Counted from the first letter of the stretch, positions 32,359-44,559 are shown. The stretch is 64,000 nucleotides of DNA from Telmatactis stephensoni (GCA_029948255.1 JALIZF010001838.1:532001-596000); one strand, 5' to 3'. Notes: generated from the sequence alone by a model not told the origin. Numbers and translations: made by a program.

Positions 32359-35300
32359 TTAGATGGCTGGCTCTGTCCAGGTGTTCTCAACCCATGTCTT
32401 GATGGCTGGGATCTCTCTAATGCGATTATAATGAGCATTAAGTTCAGCGTAGTTGTCTAAGTGCTTCTGATTAAACTCCACTCCACAGACAGCAAACAAC
32501 ATGAGGTCTGCATAGCTCAGCTGTGTAACATTTCATTTCATTTGAATATTAAAAGAATAAAACAATGTTAGCTATGTCGTGAGAAATATGCCAATGGTTA
32601 CGAGCTACTCTTATTGGGTATCCTGTGGTAACAGGAAAAGAGGAAGGCTGGGGATGGGGAAGGGAAAGATGAGGAGTAGCCATCTCCTTCATTTTTCTCT
32701 CCCCTCCCCCCTCCTTTCTCCCCCCTCCTTTCTCCCCCTCAGCTACATGTATTTGCATCACTGTTGCCACAGGGAGCCCAAGAGATGCCTGGTAAAGGAT
32801 GGTGCATCAGATATTTATTGATAATGAATTAATACTTAGTGGATTTCGTACACTTACAAGAAATCACAGCACAAAGCAGGTTTATTCTGAATACACTTAG
32901 GGAGGGGAAGGTGGAACTGACATTCAGGTTATAAATACAGATCGAGGTGTGAAACTTTTAAAATTATGACTTGAGGGGGGAAAGAGTTCTTAAATATCTC
33001 TGTCACTTTTCAAGATCAAGATGTATTTCATAAGCAAGCACCTTAAGTACACAGGGACTGGTCAGTAAAGTGCAGGGGGTGGGCGGGTAAAACTAAAATT
33101 GGGTAGTAATGTTTTGCAATGACCCATCAAAAAATTTAGTTGAAAATGAAATGGTCCAAAGCTTTACAAGTATTTTGGTTAATTTTGCTAAAAAATATAA
33201 ATATTATATATTTAGTTATCTATTAATCATTAATCATATAATGCATATTGACGTGCATGTATTAATATATCCTTTTATGTTTGAGTCCCTCATTCCCCCC
33301 CCCCCACCACCACCCTAGACCCCCTCCCCCCCCCCCCCCCCCCCCCCCCCAGTGACAAGGGGGACCAATTTTACAGTGAAAATCATAGTATACCTATTTT
33401 GAGCTTACCTTGCTACCAACAATAAATCCTTGGCCACCACTGTTTCCTTTTAGTATGGTATTGACCTTATTCAAGAAGGCAGGCTGGTGCATGTTATCAA
33501 ACTCCTCCCTGAAGACTTTCTGTGAAAAGTATTGTCTGCACATTTAAGATACAATATAAAATACCGTACTCCTGTATGAGTTTTGAAGTGCCCATGAAAA
33601 TGGCCTAACCCCCCTCCCCCCAAGCCATCATTTATCAAAGGGTCTAACTTAAGTTATCAAGCTAAGCAAATGCCTAAAGCCTGCCGCACACGCTGAGAAA
33701 CTGTGTAAGGAAACTGCCACACGAGGCTTTTTTCTTCCCGTGTGCTCTTTTACCTGCTCTATTTTTGGCCTCGCGTAGCCAAAGATGCAGCGTTTGCGGC
33801 GGGAAATCGTCTGAGCAAAGAAGGGTAAAGGTAAAGGTAAAGGACCTTGTTTAATGTCGGTAGTTCCTTTAGCTGAGCTAATCTTCCAGGAACTCGACTG
33901 TGCGCTCATTTTACCCCCCTCTATCCACCAGTGCTCCGTTTTAAGGGTATTTAAAGCTACTTAAAGCTACACGGAAAGGAAAGAAGTTGAAACAAAGATG
34001 TGAGGTCACTGAGGATCGAACTAGGGACCTCTCGCACCGAAGGCCGCGCACTAACCAACTGTGCCATCCTTGCACCTAAAAAGTGCCTCGCGTGGCAGTT
34101 CAAAATCTTGACAACTCAGTTCAGTGATTGGCAAATTTACAATTAAATTTTTTCGTGATCATGCATCAATAATTTAATCAATAATTACCTTTTTTTCCTC
34201 ATCCTTCTCAAAATAGAACTTAATCATTGGTGGAAAGAAATCATTTATCATGCCAACAACCATGTCACACTGTGCAATCTCAAAACTGTCTGATGGTGTG
34301 AGACCTGCAATTAATTAAAGCATAAAATACTGATGCTCAGATAATGGTAATTGTTTATAATTCATGGTTTGAACATCAATCATTTCACAGATTTCAGAGT
34401 CCCATTGCCAGAGAGGGAACTACTTTTTGCGGTTTGAAATTTTTAAAATCTAATTTTTGATGTACGTGCATCTTTTGGAGAAGTGACACTTTTTGAGTAG
34501 CACTAATTTCACCAAGGACTTTTGGGGGGCTTTCTACTCTTTCTATCTACACATAAATAATTTCTAACTCAGTTAATTCAATGCGACGAAAAAGATGAGG
34601 CCGTTTAAGGTGCAGATAGCAACGTTTTTGGTATAGTTTTAGTAACACTGGCATTTTTTTCAGTTTATCATTATAGCTTTTATACTTTGTAGCCCACACT
34701 TATTTCAATACCTTAATTCTCCCCCCCCCCCCCCCCCTCCTACCCCAACATCAGAGATTTCATTACATAATGTAGCTATCTGTAAATCATAATCAGAGAC
34801 CTGCTTGTTAAGATAAAGTTTATAAAAAAACTCACTGGTTTACACAGGCTATTTATGAAAAAAATATAAAATATAATTATATATATATATATATAAAATA
34901 TAATCAATTGTATAATAGCCTGCGTTGCTGGCGGTCTGCGGTTTTGGGGGCGGAGAAAACCGCAGACCGCCAGCAACGCAGGCTAATTGTATAATAGCCG
35001 CTTACCAAATTCCCTTGCTACATATCTCATAATGGCGTTGGATTCACAAAGCTTTTTTCCATCCACTTCAAGCATTGGAAGACATCCAAGTGGGCTTAAA
35101 CCCTCTGTAAAAAGTGTTTAAAAAGACTCTATACAGGGCCATACATACGTCAAATCCCTTGGCCTGGGGGTGGGGGTGGTAGAGGTAGGGGGCGGGTGGA
35201 GTCATGCAGTAATTATTTCTTCACATCTGATCTGGAACTGTTGTTTTGTTTTTGAAGGCGAATCAAGAGGAGGGAGAGGGCCGACCACTAAACTTTGGGT

Positions 35301-38300
35301 AGGCCTACAGAGGAGCTGCTACGTAGCACTCATGATCAGTTGATGTGATATACATACATAGTGTATCATACACAGTTGGGTTTAAGAAACAGAACCCCCT
35401 TTGAAAAATCCTGGATGGATCCGCTACTGGCCCGCACCTCTAGGAGTGAAGATCAAATGATCACTCATACGCATTATGACATGGAATTAAACATTGACGA
35501 TCTCGCTATATCATAGACAACGTACTTTGCAGGGCGCCATCCCCGCCGTCTGAATGATGATCATGGCAACGCGTTCAGGGCTGAGCTCGGAGATAATACT
35601 GACAATGAAACACTCTGTAAACTTACTGGGAATTGTACGCAAATCGATAAAATCACTGAAACAGATCGTTATTTTTTGCAGTGTTTCATCGATTTTAAAC
35701 AATCGATAATTAACAATCAATCAAGACTTTCGATTTTTATCGATTGGGAAATCGATATCGATTTTTAACGATTGACTACGTCGGAACTAGTCTCCCTCGC
35801 ATGCAGCCGTGTTTAGCCTCGTCACAAAACGCTCCCTCGTGGCTAAACACGGCTGCGAGGGAGCCGACTACGTCGGGACTTGTGCATGCCTGAGATCAGG
35901 GAATGAACTTTATTACTCAGTTTCGATATTACGCCAACAGTCCTGCTGATTCTATTGCATAAATGGTCTATATGATTTTTCCATGAAAGACGCATATCAA
36001 TCAGGACACCAAGATACTTAACAAACCGGTCCTTACACTCAAGGGGAAGAGATCGGTGTTTTTGTTGAAGGGTCGTAAAGCGTAATCGAAATTGGGTGAA
36101 TTAGTTTACCTCTAGGAGGTTGAAAGATAATAAAGTTTGATTTTTTTAAATTCAAGGTTAATTTATTAGCAATGAGCCACTCCTGAACCTTGCATGCGTA
36201 ATTCGAGGTTAACAAGTGTGTTATGGCGCTTATCAGAATAAAGGATATTAGTATCATCGGCGAAGAGATGAAATTTTAATAGCGTGGAGGAACTAGTTAT
36301 GTCATTGATATAAAGTAAAAACAAAAGGGGGCCTAGGACTGATCCCTGAGAGACACCGCAATTTTAAAGTCAGCTTATTTGATATAAATGAATCAATGGC
36401 CGTAGTTTGCATGCTATTTGACAAATAAGAGGTAAACCAATCATAACCACACCCTCTAATACCGTACAAATATAGTTTTTTTAAAGTATTTCGTGATTCA
36501 CGGTGTCAAACGCTTTCTTAAGGTCCAAAATATAGCACAGGTATACAGTTTGTTATCGATATTGGAATGAATTTGATCAATGATGTCGAGTACTGCATGG
36601 TGTGTTGAGTGGCATTTTCTAAAGCCATACTGAGCGTTTGAGAGAATATCGTGTTTGTCAATGAATTCTATAAGCCTATTGTACATAACTCTTTTGAATA
36701 TTCGATTAAAAACAGAGAGAAGTGATATCGGGCGATAGTTACTTAAAATAGGGATAACCTTTGCAGTCTTGAGTTTAGAGGGATATTTACCAGTTTAGCA
36801 CTAAGTTAATTAAGTTAGCCAAATGGATACCAATAACTGCACGAGCCGACTTTAACAAGGTGATTGGAATCGAATAAAGATCATACGCTTTGTTATTTGG
36901 AAGTAAAAGAATTTCATTTTCTATTTCTTCAGAAGTTGCTGGTCTATAAAAAAAAATAGTTAGGCTGGTTTATATTAGTCATATAATCAGCGAAATACGA
37001 GGTAGCTGATGTTGTTATCTTATTAGCCAGGTTATTGTTCTTTAAGTATATATATATAAATTCATTGTAAATTTTTAGTATTATATACACTAATCATAAG
37101 TACTTTGTAAATCTAAATTTGCAGTATATAAGTATACGTATAAACTAATATAAGTACTCACTAAAGTTCTTCATAACTTATGTTGGTAATGAAGTAGTTT
37201 AGGCTTGTCGCTTTGGCTTCTAGATCTTGTATTAGGGCCGCCTCTAGATCTTTGAGAAGCTGATCCTCCTCTTACCCCTCTCTGGCCGCCGCACCATGCT
37301 CCGCGTACACTAAAAGGACCTCCAGGAAGACCACCAGGAGGCAGGGTAGAAAAATTCATAGTGCCAGAAGGCAGAGATGGGTAATTTGCATCTTCCCCAA
37401 CTAGAATTGTGTTTGAGAATGAAGGTGATGAGGACTGTGAAAAGATTTTGAGTCGCTCAAGGTCATATGCGCTCTTTATTTTGATTACTCTACTATCAGG
37501 AGTTTCTTTCAGCAGAATTTCTTACTTTTTGGTCCAACAGTAGGCGAAGTTATTTTCCCTTTGGAATGTTTTGGCTTGCCTAAGGAGCTGTGATTGCTTG
37601 GGAGCTGAGTGAGGTGATCAAAGGCTGCCAGCTTTATTGAGGCCGATGAAGATTGAGCACAAGCTATTATTCTGCTTAAGTCAACATCGCTTTCCGGGGG
37701 AGGACTCCATTGTAAAAGGATCGGGTATGCTCGTCGTATCTCTTAGGGGTAAAAATCAGCGATTTGGTATCTTTTAGGGTGTTAAAATTGAAGTTTAGAG
37801 TTTTAGCATTTCCTGGTATCTTTTAGGGTATCAAAAAAGCCCATCGCTTATTATCTGGATCTTGTTCTCAAATTGAAGAAATTTACCCAACAAAAGCATG
37901 TCGACCATCCAATTTTGTGTTCAATCGGTAATAATGTTCATTAGCTTGTTATCGCTGGTATCTCTTAGGGGTTAAAAATCGTCCGGCCACGCCCTTTAAT
38001 CAATCCGCCAATGGCGAAGTAACTCGTGGATTGTCCCCTTTAGTTAAATTAGTTTAATTTTAGTTAAATAATGAGGTTTTTTTGAAGGCAAAATTCAATA
38101 CATATTTTTTTAAATGATAGATCGTTGCTCTCACAAATTTAAACATTAAGTTTGGGCCCACCTGTAAAGCATTTAAAGGAATTTTTAGGGAGTCAGTTGG
38201 ATAATCATTAATAATATGAGCTAATGTAATTTTTTTAGCAAAAAAATAATAGACTTGAGTACGAAAGAACAAAAGAAAAAGATAACGAAGCAAAGAAAAA

Positions 38301-40807
38301 AGATAAAAAAGATAAAAAATTATATGTACCACCCGGGAGTCGAACCCACGACCTTCAGAATTCGAGCAAGCAACCAACCGCTTGAGCTAATGAGCAATTC
38401 ACTGTTTTCAAGATGACATTTTTTATACATATTGCTAATTTACGTTTGTAACTTCCTTACATCTGTTAAATATGTACAAATTATGAAAGAAGTTTCTCTA
38501 TGAAACAAATATCGCTATTAAAAAATAAATTACTCCATAAAAGTACTCATGATAGCCACCAAACTTAAACTTAATACGCTTTTTTGATGCCGTTTCGGCC
38601 AGCGGGCCGGGCCGTAGCGGTTCGGCACGGCCAGTTTACTTTTTCGGCAGGCGGCACAGTTCGTACTCAAACTATGATTTTGTTTGCTTTTTATTTCAAC
38701 ATTTACTCTCGTGCTGATAGAGCACAAACACTAAATGCTTGGATGGCTCGTTGATATTGGACTGGCGACGATTTTTGATTTTGGACTTGCGACGATGTTT
38801 GTTGTTTGAAGACAGCGACTGCAAATTAAAGTCCCGATTGTTTTCACATCCGAGAATCGAACAGCTCAACTTGGAGATGACGAATTCCAAGCTGCAGAGG
38901 GAGCTGAGAGTAGTTCAGTACAAAATGTGACAAGGAATAAGAAATTATCTATTCAGATTTATAGGCATTTTTGCCTATCTTCGCGGAGTGTAGACCCGTG
39001 TACATGTAGACCACGAGGTAAATGTCGAGGGTCGACATCGAGCTTAGATCGTGTTCCTAAAATTTCAGTGTTGCTTTGTACACAAATCTAAAACAGTTAC
39101 ATTACGTTCAAAGCTTCTCGAGGCTGCTATACCAGGCTCGTATTAAACATGATATATTTTCGTCTTGAATGATCCTGGGTTTTTACGAAAATTTTGATTC
39201 CTGAGCTCATATTTTTAGAAATTTTCGATCCCTGATCCTTGGTGCAAAAAATTGAGCTGATCCCTGATCCTGATCCAATGTCCCTGATCCTTGATCCCAC
39301 CCATTTGATCCCTGAGCCCTAGTCTCTGATCCCTGATCCTGGCCATAATTTGGAGCTTGATCCCATATATCATGTTACGAGCCTGCAATATTATTATATT
39401 ATAACAGAAGTTATCACCGTATCCTATTATCGGGAATAGGCCGGAAGTAAAGTTTCACAGACCGGAAGTTTACAGGAAAGTGAGTGAGTGAGTGAGTGAG
39501 TGACACAATAGGTTACTACCCTATGTATGCAATATTCTAGTTAGACAATAGATATAGATTGAATAGTACCATTTCATGTTGTCATACACGAAGTACTAAG
39601 CTGACTCATTTGCATATTCGACCCCTCACAATAACTCATGGATTTGCAATCCACGAGTTAAAAAAGACTTCTGGTATCTTTTAGGGGTGTTTTTGAAAAT
39701 TTCCGACGAGCACCCGATCCTTTTACAATGGAGTCCCCCGCTCCCGTCCCCTCCGGACATCGCTTAGGCCCTTTCTTTTGCTCATCACTGACTCCTTAGC
39801 AATTCGTCGAGTAATTTGCAGATAGTTGGCGATGGGATGTCTTGGTTTCGATTTGCTGTTCTATGGGCAATGTCAATATCCTTTTCATCCACTTTAGCGC
39901 CGATTTCTTTGAACAACTTTAGGCAAATGCTGATAGACTCTTCGGCAGATTCGTTTCTATCCACTTGTGGGACTCCCAGTGTTTTGATGTTATACTGATA
40001 ACTGTACTGCATTATTGATTCTATCGATTCCTCGATTAAGTCCACTCTCTCTGCAATAATATTCAGTTTCGAAGTAATCTTTTCCAGGTCAAGGTTAGCC
40101 GACTTGAAATTATCGTATTCATTACTGAATTACTGAACTGAACTCGGCGCTCGATTCCAGATCGTCGTTAACACTAACCTTATTATTTAGTGATTTGATT
40201 TCCTCTCGGAGACTTCCTATTTGTTCTACCAAGTCCTTGTTTTCATCTCTTAGTTTTTGAATGTCGTCAGACTTTGTCGTGTTATGACAAATGTATAAAA
40301 TTCAGAAGGCTTTTTAGGATTGCGAAACGCGTCCGCTCGTCACGCTCGCTGACCACTTGACAAAATAAACAAATCCAATGCAGCCTAAAACTGCTAAAAA
40401 TTCGAGACTCCGAGACAGAAAGAAACACACGAAAACGAGAATGCGTGACTTTAAGACGGAAAGAAACACACGAAAACGAGATTTAAGTCACGAATTCTCG
40501 TTTTCGTGTGTTTCTTTCTGTCTTAAAGTCACGCATTCTCGTTTTCGTGTGTTTCTTTCTGTCAGATATGATAATGAGCTTGGGCTGCCCGTAATCGGGT
40601 CAAAAGTTGCCGAGACCCTCGATTTACAAGGTACAAACTGGTACCATTCGCCACCCCTCATTTTAATTTACCTTTCTTCTTCGCTGCCCATTCTTTTAAA
40701 GTGTACCTGATGTCCTCGAATTTGACACCAGCTGCAACAAAGCAAAGTCTTGTAGGCTCTGCACGACCTCGATCATCGAAGTAATGAAGTTTGAATACTA
40801 CAGGCAT
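32359..40807 (-). CDS. Sigma-class glutathione S-transferase (prostaglandin D synthase-like), 5 exons
   Basis: Exons in transcript order: 40807-40672, 35104-35006, 34304-34189, 33519-33409, 32520-32359. All introns are GT-AG and phases fit; the sum is 624 bp, 207 aa. The N-terminal thioredoxin-fold domain starts MPVVFKLHYFDDRGRAEPTR. Tyr9 is the expected catalytic tyrosine, and the RGRAE motif is typical of sigma GSTs. LGCLPMLEVDG carries the cis-Pro, and CESNAIMRYVARE is the glutathione-binding SNAI motif. The helical C-terminal domain includes GQGFIVGSKLSYADL, the N-capping region, and ends NTWTEPAI. A soluble cytosolic enzyme of detoxification or eicosanoid isomerisation is expected; substrate cannot be told. 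Intron 1 is 5.6 kb because of nested transposons. Confidence 0.94.
33851..34076 (-). mobile_element. tRNA-derived SINE, copy 2 (GST intron)
   Basis: Read on the minus strand, it has box A TGGCACAGTTGGTTAG and box B GGTCCCTAGTTCGATCC. The body matches copy 1, and the tail is made of CCTTTA repeats (plus-strand GGTAAA units at about 33824-33842). It lies in the GST intron between exons 34189-34304 and 33409-33519. Confidence 0.87.
34916..34985. repeat. Perfect 30-bp inverted repeat with 10-bp loop
   Basis: TAGCCTGCGTTGCTGGCGGT continues to a 30-bp arm whose exact inverse follows after GGGGGCGGAG. It stands in a TA-rich tract next to a GST splice donor (exon 35006-35104). Probably a minimal foldback element. 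Confidence 0.85.
35792..35863. repeat. Inverted repeat (about 26-bp arms)
   Basis: CTCCCTCGCATGCAGCCGTG and GTTTAGCC pair with GGCTAAACACGGCTGCGAGG. The two arms differ by a 2-bp AT insertion. Inside GST intron 1. Confidence 0.75.
37693..39756. mobile_element. 2064-bp DNA transposon inserted in the LINE, 9-bp target duplication
   Basis: Inverted ends TCCGGGGGAGGACTCCATTG and, at the right, GGAGTCCCCC...CCCCTCCGG, with the shared stretch TTGTAAAAGGATCGGG. The 9-bp duplication ACATCGCTT occurs at 37684-37692 and 39757-39765. Removing the element and one duplicate rejoins the LINE ORF1 in frame. The interior is non-coding. It includes a tRNA-like segment, a GAGT microsatellite (39480-39502) and an array of GATCCCTGATCCTG words (about 39170-39350). 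A 9-bp duplication would suit a Mutator-like element; this is inference. Confidence 0.85.
38327..38397 (-). repeat. tRNA-like sequence (SINE head or tRNA pseudogene)
   Basis: On the minus strand, box A TTAGCTCAAGCGG and box B GGGTTCGACTCC are correctly spaced. A full cloverleaf could not be built: the acceptor arms do not pair and the T stem has a mismatch. An A-rich or T-rich tail follows. It lies inside the 2064-bp element. Confidence 0.6.
40414..40563. repeat. 150-bp near-perfect palindrome with internal direct repeats
   Basis: GACAGAAAGAAACACACGAA at 40414 is mirrored by TTCGTGTGTTTCTTTCTGTC at the right end. Within each arm the word GAAACACACGAAAACGAGA occurs twice about 37 bp apart. 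The arms are about 68 bp with a short centre. It lies 109 bp from the first GST coding exon, inside intron 1. Confidence 0.9.
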
Positions 40808-43611
40808 AACTAACTAAATAGCTATGTGCTGTGTAAGAATTTCTAAGCAGAGTGATATTAAAGCATCCAAATGCGATTCAGACTAGTCAAGACAGTCAAG
40901 TATTCTCTAGTAGTCAAGTTCCCTGCATGCACCCCCTGCGACCAATCACAATGATAGTGCGCACCCCCTCCTGAGACAACTTTGAGTCCTTCTTTTCTAA
41001 TATTTTTCCAAATAGACCCATATCATTCAAGCGTGACATTATAAATTATTTGATTTATCGGAAAAAGAAATTCACTATCAAATTCGTCACATTGATATAT
41101 ATATTGGACTATCTAAATGTTGTTCATTTTGCAGACTACTTCTCAACAAAGTTGCACGTTAGAAAGTGCTTTGCATCTCCGTCAACGTACGCCACTAAGA
41201 CATGAAATTGGGTTGAATTTTATCAAAATTTATGCAAAAACGTTTAGTGCTCCAAAAGAAAATCTCTCGGTCAACTGTTTTCTCCCTTTGGTGAGAAGTA
41301 GTCTGATATATGAGCAACGTATTGACAGTCGAATAGTTGTCATGCAGCTTTGCTTTTAAAATTATTGAGTCGAAACCTGATTATAAATTGTTATGTTTAA
41401 GTTCTTTTTATTCAAACTTCTTTTAATGTTACGTTTCTCTTATATAATAATATAAACAATAAAAAATAGTCAGTTAGGATATGTTGCTTAAATACAAATT
41501 TTGGAAGTGTGCGGTAGCCAGAGTACCCTGGGTGCCAGGGGTTTATCGTCTCGTTCCGACGTTTATTTACTTGATAGGACAGTATTTTCGCTTCTCGCGC
41601 CTTCGGCGCTCGCCAACTCTCTCTAACCTCTATAAGGAAAGCGAATAATAAACCCCTGAAGCCCAGGGTATAGCCAGAGGAGCAAGGCTTTCGGGCTGCA
41701 TGGCTACCGCCAGGGGTTAAACAAAAGCTGTCTACGACAACATGTGCTTACTGGTATAACTGTACTGACAATTTGTAAATAGAAACAAAAAGTCAAAACA
41801 AGAGTCAATTGAATACCAAAAAAAACAAACAATAAAAATCACCAAATAAAACCATTTTATTAAAAATTTAAATCTTTTACAATTAGTTAGTATTTTAAAA
41901 TTACTTTGATTATATATCACAGTTTAACTATGTTTGCTCTAAGATTACGAAATTATTCAAATAAATATAATTTAATTTGAAGTAATTAAATACAGTTCAT
42001 GAAAAATAAACATGAAAGCAAAAGCACATACATGCAAGTTCTTTGTCACAAAATCAAAATTTCAAGCTTTCATATATGGGGATTCTGCACACCTTGCGTG
42101 ACATCACCGTGACATTTCACATTTTAAAACAACTAAAACAAGGTCATGCAGTACGCCTCAATCGAGAGGTAGCAAAAGTTTCCAAAACACTATATAGACA
42201 TCCCGAAGGACACAAAGGCTCCATTCAAGAAAGGTAAATTTAATTTCAATATTAAAAATATTTAATTGAATAAAACCCAGTTTACTCACCCAGACTTAAA
42301 CCTAAGAGTAAACACGCCGAGGTTTCAAACCTAATCAACAGTAAAATTAATGGCAGGAATGCAAAGAAATATAAGAAACTTTTGTATTTTAAAATGCTAA
42401 CTAGCTATAGCGTAAAACCAACAATCGTCAGTGAGATCGACGAACGCCGTGATCCAAACTAACGGAATGTTTATCGAAAATTTATATATAAAAAAAAAAG
42501 AAGTATAGCTATCAATAAAATAGTAATTTGTTATACCCGAAATACTTTTGATAAACAAGGCTCATCGTTGATTGGAGTGATTGGAATAACCATCTTAAAC
42601 TGTCTCGGACAACATTCGCATCTTCGTAATGACCTCGGCAATGACCTCAGCAAAATCCGAATTACACTCACTCTTACATACCCGATGACATAGTGCGTTA
42701 CTGGCTTTATAAAAGCCAGTAAGCACAAAAATTGCGCCTCGAATATTTCAAAATCTTTTTTATACGAATTTCTCCAAAATTCGTATGCTGCTAGCCAAAG
42801 TCCTAAATATTAACGCCTTGTATGTCGTTTTAAAAGTTTAGGTCAAAAAACGCGTAAAATTGCTTGGAATAAAAAACGGTGACGTCATCGTTTCGTCGCT
42901 ATGGTAACCCCGACGTAAACAAAACACATACCATTAAAAACGTCAGTCTTTATGTAGTAAGTGAATGAAAGGTCATAACTGTGGGTGCTTTCATGTAAGA
43001 ACTACAGCCATTTCAAGTTGAGCGGTCGAGCACTAGAGAAATTGTAGGAAGCCTCCTTAAGGGCAATCTTTACGAACTCTGCAGTTTTACTATAATATCG
43101 ATGTGATGAATTTGTATAGGAAATCGCACGATCTTGAGTACAATTCGGAATTAATAGGTACGAGTAATGTTTGAAAGTTCTCAAAATAGGACGAGCCTTT
43201 AGGCGAGTCCTATTTGAGAGTTTTCAAAACATTACGAGTAACTATTAATTCTGAATTGTACGAGAAGATCGTGCGATTTTTTATTTATAATACACTATCG
43301 TTGCCATAGCGACTTAATAGGTACTCTACAGAGTACAATTAACGATATAATCGTACTCCTCTCGTCCAATCAGAATCGAATAATTTTGTATAGTGTATTA
43401 TAAGATAGAGAATTCGTTTTTTCGATAAATAAAATATTTTATAATATCACGCTAGCGTGATAAGGGTGTATAATCCTCTCGACAGTTTCCAATTTATATG
43501 ATGGTGCACCCCCTCTTGAAGACGGTGCACCCCCTCCTGAAGATAATCCTGGATCCGCCCCTGGGTCATCGGGTCAGTTTGGAATACTCAAAACACATGG
43601 TCGAGTTTTGG
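40808..43611. other. GST upstream region; foldback elements, no gene seen
   Basis: Contains pieces of the CAGNGGCGGATCC family (GCACCCCCTC words near 40930-40970 and 43505-43565). There is a foldback element at 41512-41711 (GCGGTAGCCAGAGTACCCTGG paired with its inverse) and a 150-bp foldback at 43131-43280. The rest is AT-rich, and the open frames look random. The GST promoter should lie just above 40807, but no motif is convincing. Confidence 0.5.
43131..43280. mobile_element. 150-bp foldback MITE
   Basis: AAATCGCACGATCTTGAGTA...ATTCGGAATTAATAG pairs with the inverse ending GATCGTGCGATTTT. The centre CCTTTAGG is symmetric. The outer flanks carry a second inverted layer (ACACTATCG, TAGTGTATTATAA), which suggests that it is part of a larger element. 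Confidence 0.75.
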
Positions 43612-43988
43612 GGGGTGTTCACATGGCACTAGGATCATCCTAGCAGGTGAACCAACTTTACGTTTAGTTTACATGACAATTCACCACTTTTTCCGTCCTA
43701 GTTTTCACGTGGAATGTCATGTAATCTAGAGTGTAATTAAAACATCACGTAAAAGTTCGGACATTCTTACACGCGATGTAGGTCAAACTTAGGGGATGCT
43801 TACATCAGTGACACTAGCTAGGATCATTCTAGCGGGCGAATCATCCTACCTGCTATACATTTACTGCATTCTGTTCAGTAGGATGATCCTAGTACCCGAA
43901 GTGAAGACACAACTGAATTTCCATGTAAACAGAATGCAGGTAGCATGATTCGCCTGCTAAGATGATCCTAGTGCCATGTAAAGACCCC
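43612..43988. mobile_element. Foldback element rich in GGATCATCCTAG words
   Basis: Outer inverted repeats are GGGGTGTTCACATGGCACTA and TAGTGCCATGTAAAGACCCC. Inside, AGGATGATCCTAG-type words recur about six times in both orientations. Non-coding. Confidence 0.75.
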
Positions 43989-44100
43989 TTACTGTACGAA
44001 CTCTAAATTTTGAGTCTCACGAAAGTTTGCTTCTTACAAAACTCCTGTTATTCAAAAAATCCTTCTTTTAAAAACCCTACTTTGGTAATTTTTTAAAAAA

Positions 44101-44520
44101 TTGTCAAACAAAACGAATACAAAGAGCGATTTTAACAGCATGAATGTAGCTGAGTTGAAGAAAGGTGTACAAGAACGTGGTGTCTCCGTCAGTGGTCATT
44201 TGAAGTCGTCGCTGGTTGAAATCGCTTCTGCAGTAAAAAGAATGATCCTGCTGCCTGTCGACCCCCACTTCGAAAAGGAAAACAACAAACGACAATGTTT
44301 TAATAATTCATGATATGCAAATCCCAAACCCATTCTCCCTCAAGACCGTGAACAACTTCAACTCGTCGCCTCCGTTTGGTTTGCAGTATGATACTTTCAA
44401 CTAAGTAATTTTCCATTCTACCGAATATGACAAACAAGGACTTACCGCTTATAAATCTTTTGACGACTATCGACTCTTCAACGATGGTTGCGTGGAAGCT
44501 TTGTTTACAACGTACTTGGA
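44101..44520 (+). pseudogene. SAP-domain protein fragment (transposon-associated type)
   Basis: The frame at 44101-44313 reads MNVAELKKGVQERGVSVSG then LKSSLVEIA, a SAP-type helix-extended-helix DNA-binding motif. After a frame change at about 44295 it continues with HDMQIPNPFSLKTVNNFNSS, then a TAA stop, then STEYDKQGLTAYKSFDDYRL. The fragment ends at about 44520 near a foldback. SAP motifs at the start of multi-copy proteins of this kind are common in anthozoan genomes; whether a nuclease-like domain followed cannot be told. Broken by frameshift and stop, hence a pseudogene. Confidence 0.7.
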
Positions 44521-44559
44521 TTTTGCCGGCCGATTCATTTTGATTCAGGGGGTTCCGTT

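Larger units (their letters stand above)
35900..40290 (-). pseudogene. LINE relic (ORF1 and reverse transcriptase pieces) broken by a DNA transposon
   Basis: Minus strand. ORF1-like protein is seen at 40290-39766 (IKTLGVPQVDRNESAEESI, DIDIAHRTANRNQD) and continues at 37683-37160 with an Arg/Gly-rich end. Reverse transcriptase follows at about 36950-36040: SNYRPISLLSVFNRIFKR, NAQYGFRKCHSTHHAVLDII, SQGSVLGPLLF, FADDT, then WLIANKLTLNLKKSNF. Several frameshifts and stops are present and no endonuclease domain is visible between ORF1 and RT. A 2064-bp element splits ORF1 at 37693-39756. The whole relic lies in GST intron 1. Confidence 0.87.

Noticed and set aside
34878..34895. CRISPR-like or other prokaryotic arrays
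   Set aside because: Direct repeats in the window are microsatellites, tandem coding repeats or MITEs. There is no regular repeat-spacer pattern and the genome is clearly eukaryotic.
38327..38397. Functional tRNA gene on the minus strand
   Set aside because: The A and B boxes are good, but the acceptor stem does not pair and the T stem has a mismatch. It lies inside a transposon, so it is treated as a tRNA-derived repeat.
42531..42728. 65-residue minus-strand frame with a basic, hydrophobic product
   Set aside because: No splice context, no similarity to any family I know and no codon bias; it is consistent with a chance open frame.
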